64,000 nt of DNA from Pseudosporangium ferrugineum. Its GTDB lineage: Bacteria > Actinomycetota > Actinomycetes > Mycobacteriales > Micromonosporaceae. This document shows, piece after piece, positions 26,319-34,912 of the stretch. The DNA lies in NCBI RefSeq assembly GCF_003002065.1, contig NZ_PVZG01000002.1, forward strand, positions 186,001-250,000. Direction: 5' to 3'. Under the pieces are notes generated by a model. That model saw only the letters and a list, made by a program, of their open reading frames with translations, searched no databases and was not told the origin of the DNA. The translations under genes were made by a program, and so were the position numbers. Each line of letters begins with the position of its first letter. Within the stretch, counting starts at the first letter, position 1.

Positions 26319-29150
26319 GTGCTGGTGCTGCTCATCGTTCATCTGACCGCCGCGATGCTGGCGCCGGGCCTGGTACGCCGGCTCGGCCCGCGCGCCTTCT
26401 ACCTGCTGGCGGCGGTGCCGGCCGCGGGGCTGGGATGGGCGCTCACGCACACCGCCGCCGTGCGCGACGGCCGCGCGGTCGCCGAGGTGTACCCGTGGGT
26501 GCCCCGGCTCGGCGTGGACCTGGCGCTGCGGATGACCACGCTGTCCTGGCTGATGGTGCTGCTCGTCGGGGGCGTCGGCGCGCTGGCGCTGATCTACTGT
26601 GCCCGGTACTTCGGCGCCGCCGAGCCGGGACTGGGCCGGTTCGCCGGGGTCTTCGTCGGGTTCGCCGGCGCCATGCTCGGCCTGATCGTCTCGGACAACC
26701 TCCTCGTCCTGTACGTCTTCTGGGAACTGACCACCGTCTTCTCGTACCTGCTCATCGGGCACGACCCGGCGGCGCGGGCGAGCCGGGTCGCCGCGCTCCA
26801 GGCGTTGATCGTCACGACGCTGGGCGGGCTCGCGATGCTCGTCGGCATCATCATGCTGGGCGAGCACGCCGGGAGCTACCGGTGGTCGCAGGTGGCCGCG
26901 ACGCCGCCGGACGGCGCGTACCTGGCCGTTGCCGTGATCCTGCTGCTGCTCGGCGCGCTGAGCAAGTCGGCGATCTTCCCGTTCAGCTTCTGGCTGCCGT
27001 CGGCGATGGCCGCGCCGACGCCGGTCAGCGCGTACCTGCACGCGGCGGCGATGGTGAAGGCCGGCGTCTTCCTGATCGGGCTGCTCGGGCCGGTGCTCGC
27101 CGGCGCCGGGCCGTGGCGCCCGGTCCTGCTCGCCGGCGGGACCGTGACCATGCTCTTCGGCGGGTGGTCGGCGCTGCGCCAGCACGATCTGAAGCTGCTG
27201 CTCGCGTACGGGACGGTCAGCCAGCTCGGCCTGCTGGTCGTCGCCCTCGGCGCGGGCCTGCGCGACGCCGCGCTGGCCGGCGCGATGATGCTGCTGGCGC
27301 ACGCCATGTTCAAGGCGGCGCTGTTCTTCGTGGTGGGCATCGTCGACCACGCCACCGGCACCCGGGACCTGCGCGAACTCAGCGGCCTGCGGCGCGCGGC
27401 GCCCGCCCTGTGGATCGTGGCCCTGCTCGCGGCGGCCTCGATGGCCGGCGTGCCGCCCCTGGCCGGGTTCGTCGGCAAGGAGGCGATCCTCGACGCGTTC
27501 CTCGGCGGTGCCTGGTGGGAGCGGCTGGTCGTGGCCGGGGTGGTCCTCGGCTCGGCGCTGACGGTCGCGTACACGCTGCGCTTCCTCTGGGGTGCCTTCG
27601 CCGGCAAGGCGGGCGTCGAGCCGCGGCCGGTGCACCGGGTGCCGTGGCCGATGCTCGCCCCGGCGGCCCTGCTCGCGGTGGCCGGTCTCGCGGCCGGGGT
27701 GTTCGCGCCCGCGCTCGACGGGCTGCTCGCGTCCTATGCCGACACGTACGCGGACCCCGGGACGTACCACCTCGCGCTGTGGCACGGCCTCACCCCGGCG
27801 CTGGGCCTGTCCGCGCTGGTGCTGGCGGGCGGTGCCGTGGTGTTCGCGCTGACCGCGCGGACCCACGGCTGGCGGCGGGCGCGGTTGCCGGTGGACGGGG
27901 GCACCGCCTACGAGCGGGCCATGGCCGGGCTGGGCCGGCTCGCCGTCGAGGTCACCGGCGCCACCCAGCGCGGCTCGCTGCCCGTCTACCTCGGCACCAT
28001 CCTGCTCGTGCTGGTGGCGCTCGGCGGCAGCACGCTGCTCGCCATGTGGCCGCTGCCCGGCGGCTTCCGGTGGTGGGACAACGCGCTGCAGCTCGTGCCG
28101 GCGGCCGTCCTGATCATCGCGGCGGTGTTCGCGGCCCGGGCCCGGCGGCGGCTGGCGGCGGTGGTCCTGGTCGGGGTGACCGGGTACGCCACCGCGGTGC
28201 TGTTCGTCCTGCACGGCGCCCCCGACCTCGCCCTGACACAGCTGCTCGTGGAGACCTGCACCATGGTCATGTTCGTGCTGGTGCTGCGCCGCCTGCCCGG
28301 GCACTTCTCGATCCGGCCGCTGGTGGCCGCCCGGCGGGTGCGGGTGGCGATCGGCGTCGCGGTCGGCGTCGTCGTCTCCGGCCTCGCGTACGCGGCGACC
28401 GCCGGGCGGCAGGCCGTGGCCATCTCCACCGCCTTCGCGGAGCCCGCCGTGTCGTACGGCGGCGGCCGCAACGTGGTCAACGTGACGCTGGTCGACATCC
28501 GCGCGTGGGACACCATGGGCGAGATCTCGGTGCTGCTGGTGGCCGCCACCGGCGTCGCGAGCCTCGTGTTCGGCGGCTCCCGGCGACTGCTGCGGCCCGG
28601 GCGCCGCCCGCCGCTGCCGGCCCCGCCGCGCGGGCAGGTGTGGCTGATGGCCGGGCACACGCTCGACGCCGGGCTGCGCTCGCCGATCCTGGAAGTGGTC
28701 ACCCGGCTGGCCTTCCACACCGTCGTGCTGTTCTCGGTGTACCTGCTCTTCGCCGGGCACAACGCGCCCGGCGGCGGCTTCGCGGGCGGCCTGGTCGTCG
28801 GCCTGGCCCTGGTGCTGCGATACCTGGCCGGCGGCCGGCACGAGCTCGACGTGGCCGCACCGGTCGACGCCGGCGCGGTGATGGGTGCCGGGCTGTTCGT
28901 CGCGCTCGGCACCGGCCTGGCCGCGCTGATCGCGGGCGGGGAGGTGTTGCAGAGCACGCTGCTCGACTGGCACCTGCCGCTCGTCGGGCACGTGCACTTC
29001 GTGACGTCGATGATCTTCGACGTCGGCGTGTACCTCGTGGTGATCGGGGTGGTGCTCAACATCCTGCGCAGCCTCGGCGCCGAGGTGGACCGCCACGAGC
29101 TGATCGAACGCGCCGTGGCGGACGCCCGGCGGGAGGAGGAGCTGGTATGA
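26319..29150 (+). CDS. mrpA: Mrp-type Na+/H+ antiporter subunit A fused to subunit B
   Basis: A 943-residue polytopic protein. Residues about 1-640 are the NuoL-like ion-translocating part (LWELTTVFSYLLIGHD-like segment, SKSAIFPFSFWLPSAMAAPTPVSAYLHAAAMVKAG). Then come a MrpA C-terminal region and, from about 780, a MnhB domain (FHTVVLFSVYLLFAGHNAPGGGFAGGL). No separate mrpB exists, so A and B are one polypeptide, as is common in actinobacteria. It exports Na+ for H+ within the hetero-oligomeric Mrp complex. GTG 26319 has AGAGGGGGGA upstream; mrpC overlaps by 4 nt. Confidence 0.93.
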   Translation: MLVLLIVHLTAAMLAPGLVRRLGPRAFYLLAAVPAAGLGWALTHTAAVRDGRAVAEVYPWVPRLGVDLALRMTTLSWLMVLLVGGVGALALIYCARYFGAAEPGLGRFAGVFVGFAGAMLGLIVSDNLLVLYVFWELTTVFSYLLIGHDPAARASRVAALQALIVTTLGGLAMLVGIIMLGEHAGSYRWSQVAATPPDGAYLAVAVILLLLGALSKSAIFPFSFWLPSAMAAPTPVSAYLHAAAMVKAGVFLIGLLGPVLAGAGPWRPVLLAGGTVTMLFGGWSALRQHDLKLLLAYGTVSQLGLLVVALGAGLRDAALAGAMMLLAHAMFKAALFFVVGIVDHATGTRDLRELSGLRRAAPALWIVALLAAASMAGVPPLAGFVGKEAILDAFLGGAWWERLVVAGVVLGSALTVAYTLRFLWGAFAGKAGVEPRPVHRVPWPMLAPAALLAVAGLAAGVFAPALDGLLASYADTYADPGTYHLALWHGLTPALGLSALVLAGGAVVFALTARTHGWRRARLPVDGGTAYERAMAGLGRLAVEVTGATQRGSLPVYLGTILLVLVALGGSTLLAMWPLPGGFRWWDNALQLVPAAVLIIAAVFAARARRRLAAVVLVGVTGYATAVLFVLHGAPDLALTQLLVETCTMVMFVLVLRRLPGHFSIRPLVAARRVRVAIGVAVGVVVSGLAYAATAGRQAVAISTAFAEPAVSYGGGRNVVNVTLVDIRAWDTMGEISVLLVAATGVASLVFGGSRRLLRPGRRPPLPAPPRGQVWLMAGHTLDAGLRSPILEVVTRLAFHTVVLFSVYLLFAGHNAPGGGFAGGLVVGLALVLRYLAGGRHELDVAAPVDAGAVMGAGLFVALGTGLAALIAGGEVLQSTLLDWHLPLVGHVHFVTSMIFDVGVYLVVIGVVLNILRSLGAEVDRHELIERAVADARREEELV

Positions 29151-29572
29151 GCCCGAACCTGCTGCTGGTGATCGTCGTCGGCGTCCTGTTCGCCGCGGGC
29201 GTCACGCTGCTGCTGGAACGCAACCTCACCCGGGTCATCCTGGGCATCACGCTGCTGGGCAACGGGGTGAACCTGCTGATCCTGCTCGGCGGGGCGTACG
29301 GCGGGCCCCCGATCGTCGGGGTCACCCCGGAGCCGCGGATGAGCGACCCGCTGACCCAGGCGATGATCCTGACCGCCATCGTCATCACCCTCGGCATGAC
29401 CGCGTTCCTGCTCGCCATGGCGTACCGCAGCTGGCTGCTGACCGGCCACGACAACGTGCAGGACGACGTCGAGGACCGTCGCATCCGGGAGCGCGCCGAA
29501 CGCGATCAGGGCTTGGCCGAACCGGACGACGAAGAACCGGCCGCCACCGTCGCCGCCGGGGCTCCACGATGA
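29147..29572 (+). CDS. mrpC: Mrp antiporter subunit C
   Basis: A 141-residue NuoK-like membrane protein with three helices (LLLVIVVGVLFAAGVTLLL; ILGITLLGNGVNLLILLGG; MILTAIVITLGMTAFLLAMAYR). It contains the DPLTQAMILTAIVI signature of MrpC. A hydrophilic acidic tail of about 40 residues is longer than usual. It overlaps both mrpA and mrpD by 4 nt. Confidence 0.95.
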   Translation: MSPNLLLVIVVGVLFAAGVTLLLERNLTRVILGITLLGNGVNLLILLGGAYGGPPIVGVTPEPRMSDPLTQAMILTAIVITLGMTAFLLAMAYRSWLLTGHDNVQDDVEDRRIRERAERDQGLAEPDDEEPAATVAAGAPR

Positions 29573-31074
29573 CCTGGCTCGTACCGCTGCCGGTCGTCAT
29601 GCCGCTGCTGGGCGCGGCCGTGGCCATGCTGCTGCGCCGCCACCCGGGCCTGCAGCGCGGGGTCAGCCTGGTCGTGCTGGGTGCCACGCTCGCGGTCGCG
29701 GTCGCCCTGCTGGCCCTCACCGCCACCGGCGAACCGCTGACCGTCGCCGTCGGCGGCTGGGCGGCGCCGATGGGCATCGTGCTCGTCGCCGACCGGCTCG
29801 CGGCCCTCATGCTCGTCGTGTCCGCCGCTGTGACGCTGTGCGTGCTGGTCTACTCCATCGGGCAGGGCATGGCCGGCGGGAACGACGTCACCCCGGTGGC
29901 GGTGTACCACCCGGCGTACCTGATCCTGACCGCCGGCGTCACCAACGCGTTCCTGGCCGGCGACCTGTTCAACCTCTACGTCGGCTTCGAGATCCTGCTG
30001 GCCGCCAGCTACGTGCTCATCACGATGGGCGCCACCAGGAGCCGCATCCGCGACGGTACGACGTACGTGGTGGTCAGCCTGCTGTCGTCGCTGATCTTCC
30101 TCACCGCGATCGGCCTGACCTACGCCGCCACCGGCACGCTGAACCTGGCGCAGCTGGCGGGCCGGCTCGACGCGCTGCCGGACGGCCTCCAGCTGGCCCT
30201 GCAGAGCATGCTGCTGCTCGCGTTCGGCATCAAGGCCGCGGTCTTCCCGCTCTCCGCGTGGCTGCCCGACAGCTACCCCACGGCGATCGCGCCGGTCACC
30301 GCGGTCTTCGCCGGCCTGCTCACCAAGGTCGGCGTCTACGCGATCATCCGTACCCAGACCCTGCTCTTCCCGGACGGCCCGGCGGCGAACGTCCTGCTGG
30401 TGGCCGCGCTGCTGACGATGATCGTCGGGATCCTGGGCGCGGTGGCACAGTCCGACATCAAGCGCCTGCTGTCGTTCACGTTGGTGAGCCACATCGGATA
30501 CATGCTGTTCGGGATCGGGCTCGCCTCCGACGCGGGGCTGTCCGGGGCGATCTACTACGTCGTGCACCACATCATCATCCAGACCACGCTGTTCCTCGCC
30601 GCCGGGCTGATCGAGCGCCGGGGCGGCAGCACCAGCCTGGACCGGCTCGGCGGGCTCGCGCGGCTGACGCCCGTACTCGCGGTGCTGTTCTTCCTGCCCG
30701 CCCTGAACCTCGCCGGGATACCGCCGTTCTCGGGCTTCTTCGGCAAGCTCGGCCTGCTGCAGGCCGGCGTCGCCGAGGGCGGCGCCCTCGCCTGGATCCT
30801 GGTCGCCGGCAGCGTGGTCACCAGCCTGCTGACCCTGTACGCGATCGGCCGCGTCTGGAACCTCGCGTTCTGGCGCACCCCGCGCCTGCCGGTCCCGGCC
30901 GACCGGGTACGGGCCCTGCCGCGGCTCATGGTCGGCGCGACGCTCGCCCTCGTGGTGCTGGGCACCGGCCTCACCGTGGTCTCCGGCCCGCTGTTCGACG
31001 TGACCGGCCGGGCGGCCACCGAACTGCTCGACCGCGAACCGTACGTCCGCGCCGTCTTCGGGGAGGCGCCGTGA
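29569..31074 (+). CDS. mrpD: Mrp antiporter subunit D
   Basis: A 501-residue NuoM/N-like subunit with about 14 helices. It has the conserved Glu in GFEILLAASYVLI and Lys-containing GIKAAVFPLSAWLPDSYPTAIAPVTAVFAGLLTKVGVYAI that form part of the ion/proton path. Full length for MrpD. It is coupled by 4-nt overlaps to mrpC and mrpE. Confidence 0.95.
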   Translation: MTWLVPLPVVMPLLGAAVAMLLRRHPGLQRGVSLVVLGATLAVAVALLALTATGEPLTVAVGGWAAPMGIVLVADRLAALMLVVSAAVTLCVLVYSIGQGMAGGNDVTPVAVYHPAYLILTAGVTNAFLAGDLFNLYVGFEILLAASYVLITMGATRSRIRDGTTYVVVSLLSSLIFLTAIGLTYAATGTLNLAQLAGRLDALPDGLQLALQSMLLLAFGIKAAVFPLSAWLPDSYPTAIAPVTAVFAGLLTKVGVYAIIRTQTLLFPDGPAANVLLVAALLTMIVGILGAVAQSDIKRLLSFTLVSHIGYMLFGIGLASDAGLSGAIYYVVHHIIIQTTLFLAAGLIERRGGSTSLDRLGGLARLTPVLAVLFFLPALNLAGIPPFSGFFGKLGLLQAGVAEGGALAWILVAGSVVTSLLTLYAIGRVWNLAFWRTPRLPVPADRVRALPRLMVGATLALVVLGTGLTVVSGPLFDVTGRAATELLDREPYVRAVFGEAP

Positions 31075-31628
31075 CCCGGGCCGGGTGGCGCGACCGCCTC
31101 GTGGCCGCGGCGGGGCTGGTCGCCGTGTGGATGCTGCTCTGGGGGGTCTTCTCCTGGGCCCACCTGATCGGCGGGATCGTCGTCGCCGCCGTCGTCCTGC
31201 GGGTCTTCCCGCTGCCGCCGGTGACCTTCGCGGGGCGCCCCCGGGTGCGCGGGCTGCTGCGCTTCGCCGCCCGCTTCACCGGTGACCTGGTCGTCGCCAG
31301 CGTGCAACTGGCCGCGCTGGCCTTCCGCTTCGGCCACCAGCCGCGCAGCGCCATCATCCGGGTGCCGCTGCGGGTGCCGTCCGACCTGGTGCTCACCCTG
31401 ACCGGTGAGGCCGTCTCGCTGGTGCCCGGCAGCCTCATCGTGGACACCGACCAGGCCTCCACCACGCTCTACATCCACGTCATCGGGGTGTCCGGCCGCG
31501 ACGCCGTGGAACGGTTCCGCCGCAGCGTGTACGAGACGGAGGCGCGCATCGTCCGAGCCGTCGGATCCGATGCCGAGATCAGGATGCTCGACAGCCGAGC
31601 CTCCGCCGGAAAGGGGGAACACCCGTGA
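31071..31628 (+). CDS. mrpE: Mrp antiporter subunit E
   Basis: A 185-residue MrpE/MnhE protein with two or three N-terminal helices (about 10-55) and a cytosolic domain with VPLRVPSDLVLTLTGEAVSLVPGSLIVD, the family hallmark. It is needed for assembly of the Mrp complex in characterised systems. GTG 31071 overlaps the mrpD stop; mrpF overlaps its end by 4 nt. Confidence 0.94.
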   Translation: MTRAGWRDRLVAAAGLVAVWMLLWGVFSWAHLIGGIVVAAVVLRVFPLPPVTFAGRPRVRGLLRFAARFTGDLVVASVQLAALAFRFGHQPRSAIIRVPLRVPSDLVLTLTGEAVSLVPGSLIVDTDQASTTLYIHVIGVSGRDAVERFRRSVYETEARIVRAVGSDAEIRMLDSRASAGKGEHP

Positions 31629-31885
31629 TCGCCGTCGGCATCATCGTGTCCGCGCTGCTCTTCGCGGCCGTGTCGCTCGTGCTCGTACGGATCGTCCGCG
31701 GCCCGACCACGCTGGACCGGATCGTCGCCGTGGACGTGCTCCTCGCCGTCGTGGTGTGCGCGATCGCCGCCGAGGCCGCCTTCACCCGCGACGCCACCTC
31801 GCTGCCCATCCTGGTCGTGCTGTCGGTGCTGGGCTTCATCGGCTCGGTGAGCGTCGCCCGGTTCTCGCCCCGGAGCCGTCGATGA
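31625..31885 (+). CDS. mrpF: Mrp antiporter subunit F
   Basis: An 86-residue, three-helix MrpF/MnhF protein with VRGPTTLDRIVAVDVLLAVVV, containing the conserved Asp residues of the second helix. GTG start in a 4-nt overlap with mrpE; ATGA overlap with mrpG. Confidence 0.94.
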   Translation: MIAVGIIVSALLFAAVSLVLVRIVRGPTTLDRIVAVDVLLAVVVCAIAAEAAFTRDATSLPILVVLSVLGFIGSVSVARFSPRSRR

Positions 31886-32226
31886 CCCTGCAGAGCGTCG
31901 CCGACGTCCTCGCCGGCATCTGCCTGATCTCCGGGGCGCTGCTCAGCCTCGCGGCGGGGGTCGGGCTGCTGCGCTTTCCCGACCTGCTCTCCCGCATGCA
32001 CGCGGCGACCAAGCCGCAGGTGCTCGGCCTGCTGCTGATCCTGGCCGGCACGGCGCTGCGGCTGCAGAACACCGTGGACATCACGACCCTCGTGCTGGTC
32101 GGCGTCTTCCAGCTGGCCACCGCGCCGGTCGCCGCGCACATGGTCGGGCGGGCGGTCTACCGGGCCGGTCAGGTCCGGCGGGACCTGCTGGTGGTGGACG
32201 AACTCGCCGAGGACCGCGCGTCCTGA
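31882..32226 (+). CDS. mrpG: Mrp antiporter subunit G
   Basis: A 114-residue MrpG/MnhG protein with three helices and the signature GLLRFPDLLSRMHAATKPQVLGLLLIL. It closes the operon A(B)-C-D-E-F-G, which is complete given the A-B fusion. A palindrome begins 7 nt after its stop. Confidence 0.94.
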   Translation: MTLQSVADVLAGICLISGALLSLAAGVGLLRFPDLLSRMHAATKPQVLGLLLILAGTALRLQNTVDITTLVLVGVFQLATAPVAAHMVGRAVYRAGQVRRDLLVVDELAEDRAS

Positions 32227-32233
32227 CCCGTTC

Positions 32234-32250
32234 TTGCCGACGGTCGGCAA
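32234..32250 (+). promoter_or_regulatory. Palindrome TTGCCGAC-G-GTCGGCAA (site 2)
   Basis: A perfect inverted repeat with 8-nt arms, 7 nt after mrpG and 40 nt before the PucR-type regulator start. It shares the outer TTGCCG...CGGCAA with sites 1 and 3 in the same 17-nt length, but the inner five bases differ. It may be an operator for the regulator gene or the terminator hairpin of the Mrp operon. Confidence 0.45.
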
Positions 32251-32290
32251 CAATGGTGCCCACCATCGAGAACCAGGAGGCGAGCCGGAC

Positions 32291-33520
32291 GTGGCCGACA
32301 GCACGCGGCGCCGGGCCGCCGACCCCGGACCCCCGGACTGGCTGGCCGAGGTCGCCGAGGGGGCGAGCCGCGACGCCGGCGGGGTTCCGGTGGAATTCCT
32401 CGGCGACTACCTGACCCTGCTCGCCGACGCGGCGACCCACGGGCGCCAGGCCAAGCGCCGCGAGCTCGACGCCGTGGGCGTGCTCGGCCGGCGCGCCGCC
32501 GAGCAGGGCATCTCCGCGGGGCGCGTGGTGCAGCTCTATCTGTCCGCCGCCCGGCGGCTGTGGCAGGACCTTCCCATGGTGGTGCGCTCGCGGGACCGGG
32601 AGGCGGTGCGCGCCGCCGCGGCGGCCGTCCTCCAGGTCGTCGACGACGCGGTGGCGACCCTCGCCGAGGGCTACGCGGACGCCCGCCGCGACCTGGTGCG
32701 CCGGGAGGAGTCACTGCGCCGCGAGCTGATCGACGACCTGCTGCGCGGCGACTCCGATCTCGGCACCCTGGTGGAGCGCGCCGAGCCGTTCGGCCTGGAC
32801 CTGGCCCGGGTCCACCAGGTGGCGCTGGCGGCGCCGAGCCGGCGGCTGCCGGACGCGGACGCGGCGATCAGTGCCCTCGAGGCGGTGGTGTTCGACCGGC
32901 TCGGCGACCGGGACGTGCTCGTCGCCACGAAGGAGGGGCTGCTCGTCGTGCTGGCGCCGGCCGACGCCGTCGCGGCGGACCGGCCGGCCCCGGGGCAGGG
33001 CGCCAGCACCGAGCTGGGCCGGCTCATGCACCGCGAACTGAGCCGGTTGCGCCGCGGGCGCCCGTGGCGGGTCGCCGTCGGCCGGGCCCACCCCGGCGTC
33101 TACGGCATCGCCCGCTCGTACGAGGAGGCCCGCGAGACGCTCACGATGGCCGGGCGGCTGCACGCCGACACGCCCGTGGTCACGGCGGAGGACCTGCTGA
33201 TCTACCGGGTGCTGCTGCGCGACCAGCCGGCCATGGTGGACCTGGTGCAGGCCGTCCTCACCCCGCTGACCCGGGCGCGCGGCGGGGCGGGGCCACTGCT
33301 CGACACGCTGGACGCGTACTTCGCCACCGGCGCGGTGGCCACCGAGTCGGCGAAGCGGCTGCACGTGTCGGTGCGGACCGTCACGTACCGCCTGGACCGG
33401 GTGCGGACGCTGACCGGCTACGACCCGGCGGATCCCGCCCACCGGTTCACGCTGCAGGCGGCGGTGCTCGGCGCGAAGGTCCTCAACTGGCCGGGGTCGC
33501 CGCTGCCGCTTCCCGCCTGA
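32291..33520 (+). CDS. PucR/CdaR-type transcriptional regulator
   Basis: A 409-residue regulator. The N-terminal 150 residues are helical. A central GGDEF-like region (about 150-310) follows. The C-terminal PucR-type HTH reads LDAYFATGAVATESAKRLHVSVRTVTYRLDRVRTLTGYDPADPAHRFTLQAAVLGAK. GTG 32291 has AGGAGG 10 nt upstream. Its 3' end overlaps the convergent DksA-like gene by 38 nt. It lies between the Mrp operon and the Usp/DksA operon, so it may control either; no effector is evident. Confidence 0.85.
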   Translation: MADSTRRRAADPGPPDWLAEVAEGASRDAGGVPVEFLGDYLTLLADAATHGRQAKRRELDAVGVLGRRAAEQGISAGRVVQLYLSAARRLWQDLPMVVRSRDREAVRAAAAAVLQVVDDAVATLAEGYADARRDLVRREESLRRELIDDLLRGDSDLGTLVERAEPFGLDLARVHQVALAAPSRRLPDADAAISALEAVVFDRLGDRDVLVATKEGLLVVLAPADAVAADRPAPGQGASTELGRLMHRELSRLRRGRPWRVAVGRAHPGVYGIARSYEEARETLTMAGRLHADTPVVTAEDLLIYRVLLRDQPAMVDLVQAVLTPLTRARGGAGPLLDTLDAYFATGAVATESAKRLHVSVRTVTYRLDRVRTLTGYDPADPAHRFTLQAAVLGAKVLNWPGSPLPLPA

Positions 33521-33842
33521 CGCCGGTGGCCGCCTCGCAGGGCACGCAGTGCGTGGCGCAGGGCGTGGCCCGCAGCCGGCCCAGCGGGATCGGCCGGTGG
33601 CAGGCCGCGCAGGCGCCGTACGTGCCCTCGGACATCCGCCGGAGGGCCTGCGCGGTGTCGGCGATCCGCTGCCGCGCCGCCGCGGTCAGCCGGTCGAGGG
33701 CACCCGCGTCGTAGCCGCCGCGACGGGGCAGCCGGGCGTACACCGTCAGCTGCGTCAGGCGGGCGGTCTGGACGGCGAACTCCTCCTCGAGCATGGTGCG
33801 GAACAACTCGATGGGCTCCGCCGGCGTTCCGGTGATGGTCAT
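33483..33842 (-). CDS. DksA/TraR-type zinc-finger protein (copy 1)
   Basis: A 119-residue protein with an N-terminal helical coiled coil (about 8-70) and a four-Cys zinc finger, CAAC (C78, C81) ... HCVPC (C99, C102). DksA-like proteins enter the RNA polymerase secondary channel and alter initiation under stress. It is fourth in a reverse-strand operon, 18 nt after the actin-like gene, with GGAGG before its ATG. Its 3' end overlaps the convergent PucR-type gene by 38 nt. Confidence 0.86.
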   Translation of the reverse strand: MTITGTPAEPIELFRTMLEEEFAVQTARLTQLTVYARLPRRGGYDAGALDRLTAAARQRIADTAQALRRMSEGTYGACAACHRPIPLGRLRATPCATHCVPCEAATGVRREAAAATPAS

Positions 33843-33860
33843 GTCGCCTCCGGTCTGCTG

Positions 33861-34613
33861 TCAGGCTCCGGCACGGTCTTTCGGCGCCGGCCCCTCCCGG
33901 GTGCCGGCGGGGTGGCGCAGCAGCGACATCGCTGCCAGGCCCGCCCCGTTCAGGGCGGCGGTGCGGGGGCCGGCGGCCCGGTGGACGCGCAGTCTCAGCT
34001 CGCTCGAGACGGCCGTGGCCAGCCCGGGGTGCAGGGCGCCGTCGCCCACCAGCAGCACCCCGCGCGCCATCGCCCTGCGCAGCTCCGCCCTGTCGCCGCC
34101 GGCCCGCAGATCGTCGAGGTGACGGACGACGTTGTCACTGATCAGCTCGACGGTGGCGCCCCGGGCCAGGTCCCGGGTGCCGAGGTCGGAACGGCGCGCC
34201 GCGACGACCCGGCCGTCGCGCAGCAGGGCCACCTCGGTCAGCCCGGCGCCGACGTCGACGACGAGCAGCGAACCGGCGGCCGCGCCCGAGCCGATCGCGG
34301 CGGCGCGCACGGTCTCGACGAACAGCACCCGGCTGGGCGCGAGGACCTCGTCGAGCACGCGGCGGGTGGCCTCCTGCTCCGCCCCGGAAGCCAGGACGGG
34401 CCGGCAGGCGACCACCACCCCGCCCGCGGGTACGGCCTGCGGATACTGCCGGACGAGGCGTTCCAGCAGGGCCACGGCGCCGTCGACGTCCACCACGCGT
34501 CCGCGGCGCACCGGTGACCTGTCACCGCAGGCGCCGCTCACCGTGCCGCGTTGCGCCGCCCACACGCCTGCCGTGCAGCTGCCCAGGTCCACGGCGACCG
34601 CTGCGGGTGTCAT
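33861..34613 (-). CDS. Short MreB-like actin-fold ATPase
   Basis: A 250-residue protein with actin/Hsp70-fold nucleotide motifs in MreB order: phosphate-1 VAVDLGSCTAGVW (about 5-17), VVACRPV, the ETVRAAAIGSG stretch that matches the MreB EEPMAAAIGAG region, phosphate-2 LLVVDVGAGLTEVALL and adenosine motif GVLLVGDGALHPGL. It is about 90 residues shorter than MreB, so subdomains IB and/or IIB are reduced and filament contacts may be missing. It is coupled by 4 nt to the upstream DksA-like gene. Role unknown; membership of a Usp/DksA stress operon is striking. Confidence 0.75.
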   Translation of the reverse strand: MTPAAVAVDLGSCTAGVWAAQRGTVSGACGDRSPVRRGRVVDVDGAVALLERLVRQYPQAVPAGGVVVACRPVLASGAEQEATRRVLDEVLAPSRVLFVETVRAAAIGSGAAAGSLLVVDVGAGLTEVALLRDGRVVAARRSDLGTRDLARGATVELISDNVVRHLDDLRAGGDRAELRRAMARGVLLVGDGALHPGLATAVSSELRLRVHRAAGPRTAALNGAGLAAMSLLRHPAGTREGPAPKDRAGA

Positions 34614-34912
34614 CCGTGGTGCTTCCGCTGGCAGGGCACGCAGTACCGGGCGTGCGGGAGCACCTCGAGCCGCTCGCCCGGAATCGCGCCGGCGCACCTC
34701 TCGCAGTGCCCGTACGTGCCGTCGGCGATGCGGCGCAACGCGCCGGTGATCTGCTCCAGGCTGTGCCTCGTGGCGGACAGCAACGCCGCCTGGTGGTGCG
34801 CCTCGGCGGGGTCGCCGGTGTCCGCGCTGATTTCGGTGTATTCCTTGAGCCGCGCGGTCTGCAGGGCGAACTCCTCGCTCAGCGACGCGCGTACGGCGGT
34901 GAAGTTGGTCAT
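34610..34912 (-). CDS. DksA/TraR-type zinc-finger protein (copy 2)
   Basis: A 100-residue protein with a coiled coil (about 5-65) and zinc ligands C70, C73 (CERC) and C91, C94 (CVPC). The coiled-coil tip holds an acidic DTGDPAE segment, reminiscent of the DksA tip acidic residues. It is clearly related to copy 1 (TARL, AL-RI--GTYG-C, CVPC). It overlaps Usp and the actin-like gene by 4 nt each, with GAGGAGG before its start. Confidence 0.88.
   Translation of the reverse strand: MTNFTAVRASLSEEFALQTARLKEYTEISADTGDPAEAHHQAALLSATRHSLEQITGALRRIADGTYGHCERCAGAIPGERLEVLPHARYCVPCQRKHHG

Noticed and set aside
32221..32290. A separate mrpB gene or missing subunit
   Set aside because: The MnhB domain is fused to the end of mrpA, so the operon is complete.
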